DNA of 6,373 bases from contig JAEDOI010000047.1 of the NCBI GenBank assembly GCA_016302065.1, positions 1 to 6,373 of the forward strand, in the 5' to 3' direction. This document shows, piece after piece, positions 5,692 through 6,373 of this stretch. The position numbers and the translations under genes are program-made. Positions within the stretch are counted from its first letter, which is position 1. Each line of letters starts with the position of its first letter. Under the pieces are notes generated by a model, which saw nothing but the letters and a program-made list of their open reading frames with translations, searched no databases and had not been told where the DNA came from. The DNA comes from Bacilli bacterium (GTDB taxonomy: Bacteria; Bacillota_I; Bacilli_A; RFN20; CAG-826).

Positions 5692-5793
5692 TTAGCCCCC
5701 CTTTTTTAAATATGTTCCCACCAGCGCATTAACAATCTTTAAACTATTTTTAACTGTTGCTTTTTAATCAAATCTGTATAAATTCTACAATTT
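5692..5793 (-). pseudogene. Coding-like tail of a lost upstream cistron
   Basis: On the minus strand a frame from about 5793 to TAA at 5692-5694 reads YTDLIKKQQLKNSLKIVNA then LVGTYLKKGG, 33 residues, looking like an amphipathic helix at the end of a protein. It has no ATG; a TTG (MIKKQQLK...) lacks a ribosome site. The stop lies one base before the ATG of the PHP-ATPase gene, the spacing of translationally coupled genes, and the GGGGGG ribosome site of that gene falls in its last codons. The GC-richer patch GCGCTGGTGGGAAC is unlike ordinary intergenic DNA here. I infer that the rest of the gene was deleted up to the methylase gene. Family unrecognised; it may be chance. Confidence 0.3.
5696..5701 (-). 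promoter_or_regulatory. G-only ribosome binding site of the PHP-ATPase gene
   Basis: GGGGGG on the minus strand lies 5 nt before the ATG at 5688-5690. It can pair with CCUCC of 16S rRNA through one G-U pair. It differs from the GGAG-type sites of the other genes and stands out in AT-rich DNA. No convincing promoter was found between 5702 and 5828. Confidence 0.55.
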
Positions 5794-5828
5794 CAATTAT
5801 TTAAATATATGCGGATATATCATGAACA

Positions 5829-6373
5829 TTACTTTTTAAGTGATAAAGCAACAACACTTTCAATGTGAAATGTTCTAGGAAACATGTCAACAAAATCAAT
5901 ACTATCGATATTAAAATAATTCTTTAATATATTTAAATCTCTTGCTAGAGTAGAAACATCACAAGAAATATATATAATCTTTTTAGGATGAGAATTAATT
6001 AAGGCCTTAATTACTTTATTATCTAAACCCTTTCTAGGAGGATCTACAAATACACAATCATAAGACTTCTTAAGTAAAAAATTACTAGCATCATCACAAA
6101 CAAATTTAGCATTATTTATATTATTTAATTTTGCATTTTCTTTAGCATCAATTATTGCTTCGTTTACCACTTCTACTCCAATTACACTAGTTACATATTT
6201 AGAAGCTATTAAACCAATAGTTCCAATTCCACAATATAAATCAACTATTTCATCATCCTTATTTAATTTAGCTTTAGTCAAAGCTAAAGAATATAGTTTT
6301 TCACATTGATCATGATTAATTTGATAAAAAGATTTACTACTAATTTTAAAATTAACACCTAAAAGCGAATCAA
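5829..6373 (-). CDS. rlmD: 23S rRNA (uracil-C5)-methyltransferase, RlmD/RlmCD (TrmA family), 5' end outside window
   Basis: The last 180 residues of a protein that is usually about 450 long. The frame is open to the right edge, so the gene is cut by the window, not broken. Visible parts in order: SFYQIN..Q.EKLY (14-27), which leads into the Rossmann fold; the SAM-binding motif DLYCGIGTIG (44-53); the catalytic-region motif DPPRKG (110-115); SCDVSTLARDL with the nucleophile Cys137; and FHIESV with the general-base Glu171. Family members methylate C5 of uracil in 23S rRNA (U1939 in Escherichia coli; U747 and U1939 by RlmCD in Bacillota) using SAM in the cytosol. A tRNA-modifying (TrmA) or other paralogue cannot be excluded without the N terminus. 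No strong terminator follows. This core gene marks the edge of the accessory region. Confidence 0.85.
   Translation of the reverse strand, partial: DSLLGVNFKISSKSFYQINHDQCEKLYSLALTKAKLNKDDEIVDLYCGIGTIGLIASKYVTSVIGVEVVNEAIIDAKENAKLNNINNAKFVCDDASNFLLKKSYDCVFVDPPRKGLDNKVIKALINSHPKKIIYISCDVSTLARDLNILKNYFNIDSIDFVDMFPRTFHIESVVALSLKK

Noticed and set aside
6279..6281. TTG as the start of the methyltransferase
   Set aside because: The frame stays open to the window edge and the extra residues (SFYQIN..Q.EKLY) are conserved family sequence, so the true start lies beyond 6373.
1..6373. CRISPR array, tRNA or retron-like RNA
   Set aside because: No regularly spaced direct repeats, no tRNA cloverleaf signature and no reverse transcriptase motif were seen on either strand.

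Overview
The window is low-GC bacterial DNA. It has Shine-Dalgarno sites (GGAGG, AAAGGAG), one perfect-consensus sigma-70/sigma-A promoter (TTGACA, 16 bp, TATAAT), standard stop codons with TGG for Trp, and an RlmD/RlmCD-type rRNA methyltransferase. Together these suggest a Bacillota or related lineage (Bacilli/Erysipelotrichia-like). The species cannot be told from the sequence. All intact genes lie on the minus strand.

Layout from high to low coordinates, which is the direction of transcription. (1) 5829-6373: the 3' end of a chromosomal housekeeping gene, a TrmA/RlmD-family 23S rRNA uracil-C5 methyltransferase, cut by the window edge. (2) 5692-5793: a short coding-like tail whose stop lies one base before the next gene, probably the remnant of a lost upstream cistron. 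(3) 3092-5690: a gene for a PHP-phosphoesterase plus ABC/SMC-type ATPase (TrlF-like; comparable to the PHP-ATPase antiphage protein Ppl), interrupted by one in-frame TAA at 4380-4382. An overlapping gene for an 82-residue acidic protein and an intrinsic terminator at 3025-3049 follow. (4) 2361-2984: a graveyard with an IS3-family transposase relic, its likely terminal repeat, and an unrecognised decayed reading frame on the plus strand. (5) 305-2323: a compact two-gene operon encoding an AAA/ABC-type ATPase and a stand-alone TOPRIM protein, overlapping by 8 bp. The strong promoter is flanked by two identical 17-bp palindromic operator-like sites. (6) 1-304: another decayed frame and a possible second IS end.

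The picture is a small accessory (defence-type) island next to a core rRNA-methylase gene, with one intact-looking ATPase+TOPRIM operon and one PHP-ATPase locus that is broken, split or read through. ATPase+TOPRIM pairs are known in phage defence (AbiL, PARIS) and PHP-ATPases in Ppl. Assigning these particular genes to defence is inference from domain architecture and neighbourhood. The most striking non-coding feature is the two-operator promoter of the ATPase/TOPRIM operon: no matching regulator gene is visible in the window, so the cognate repressor must lie elsewhere.
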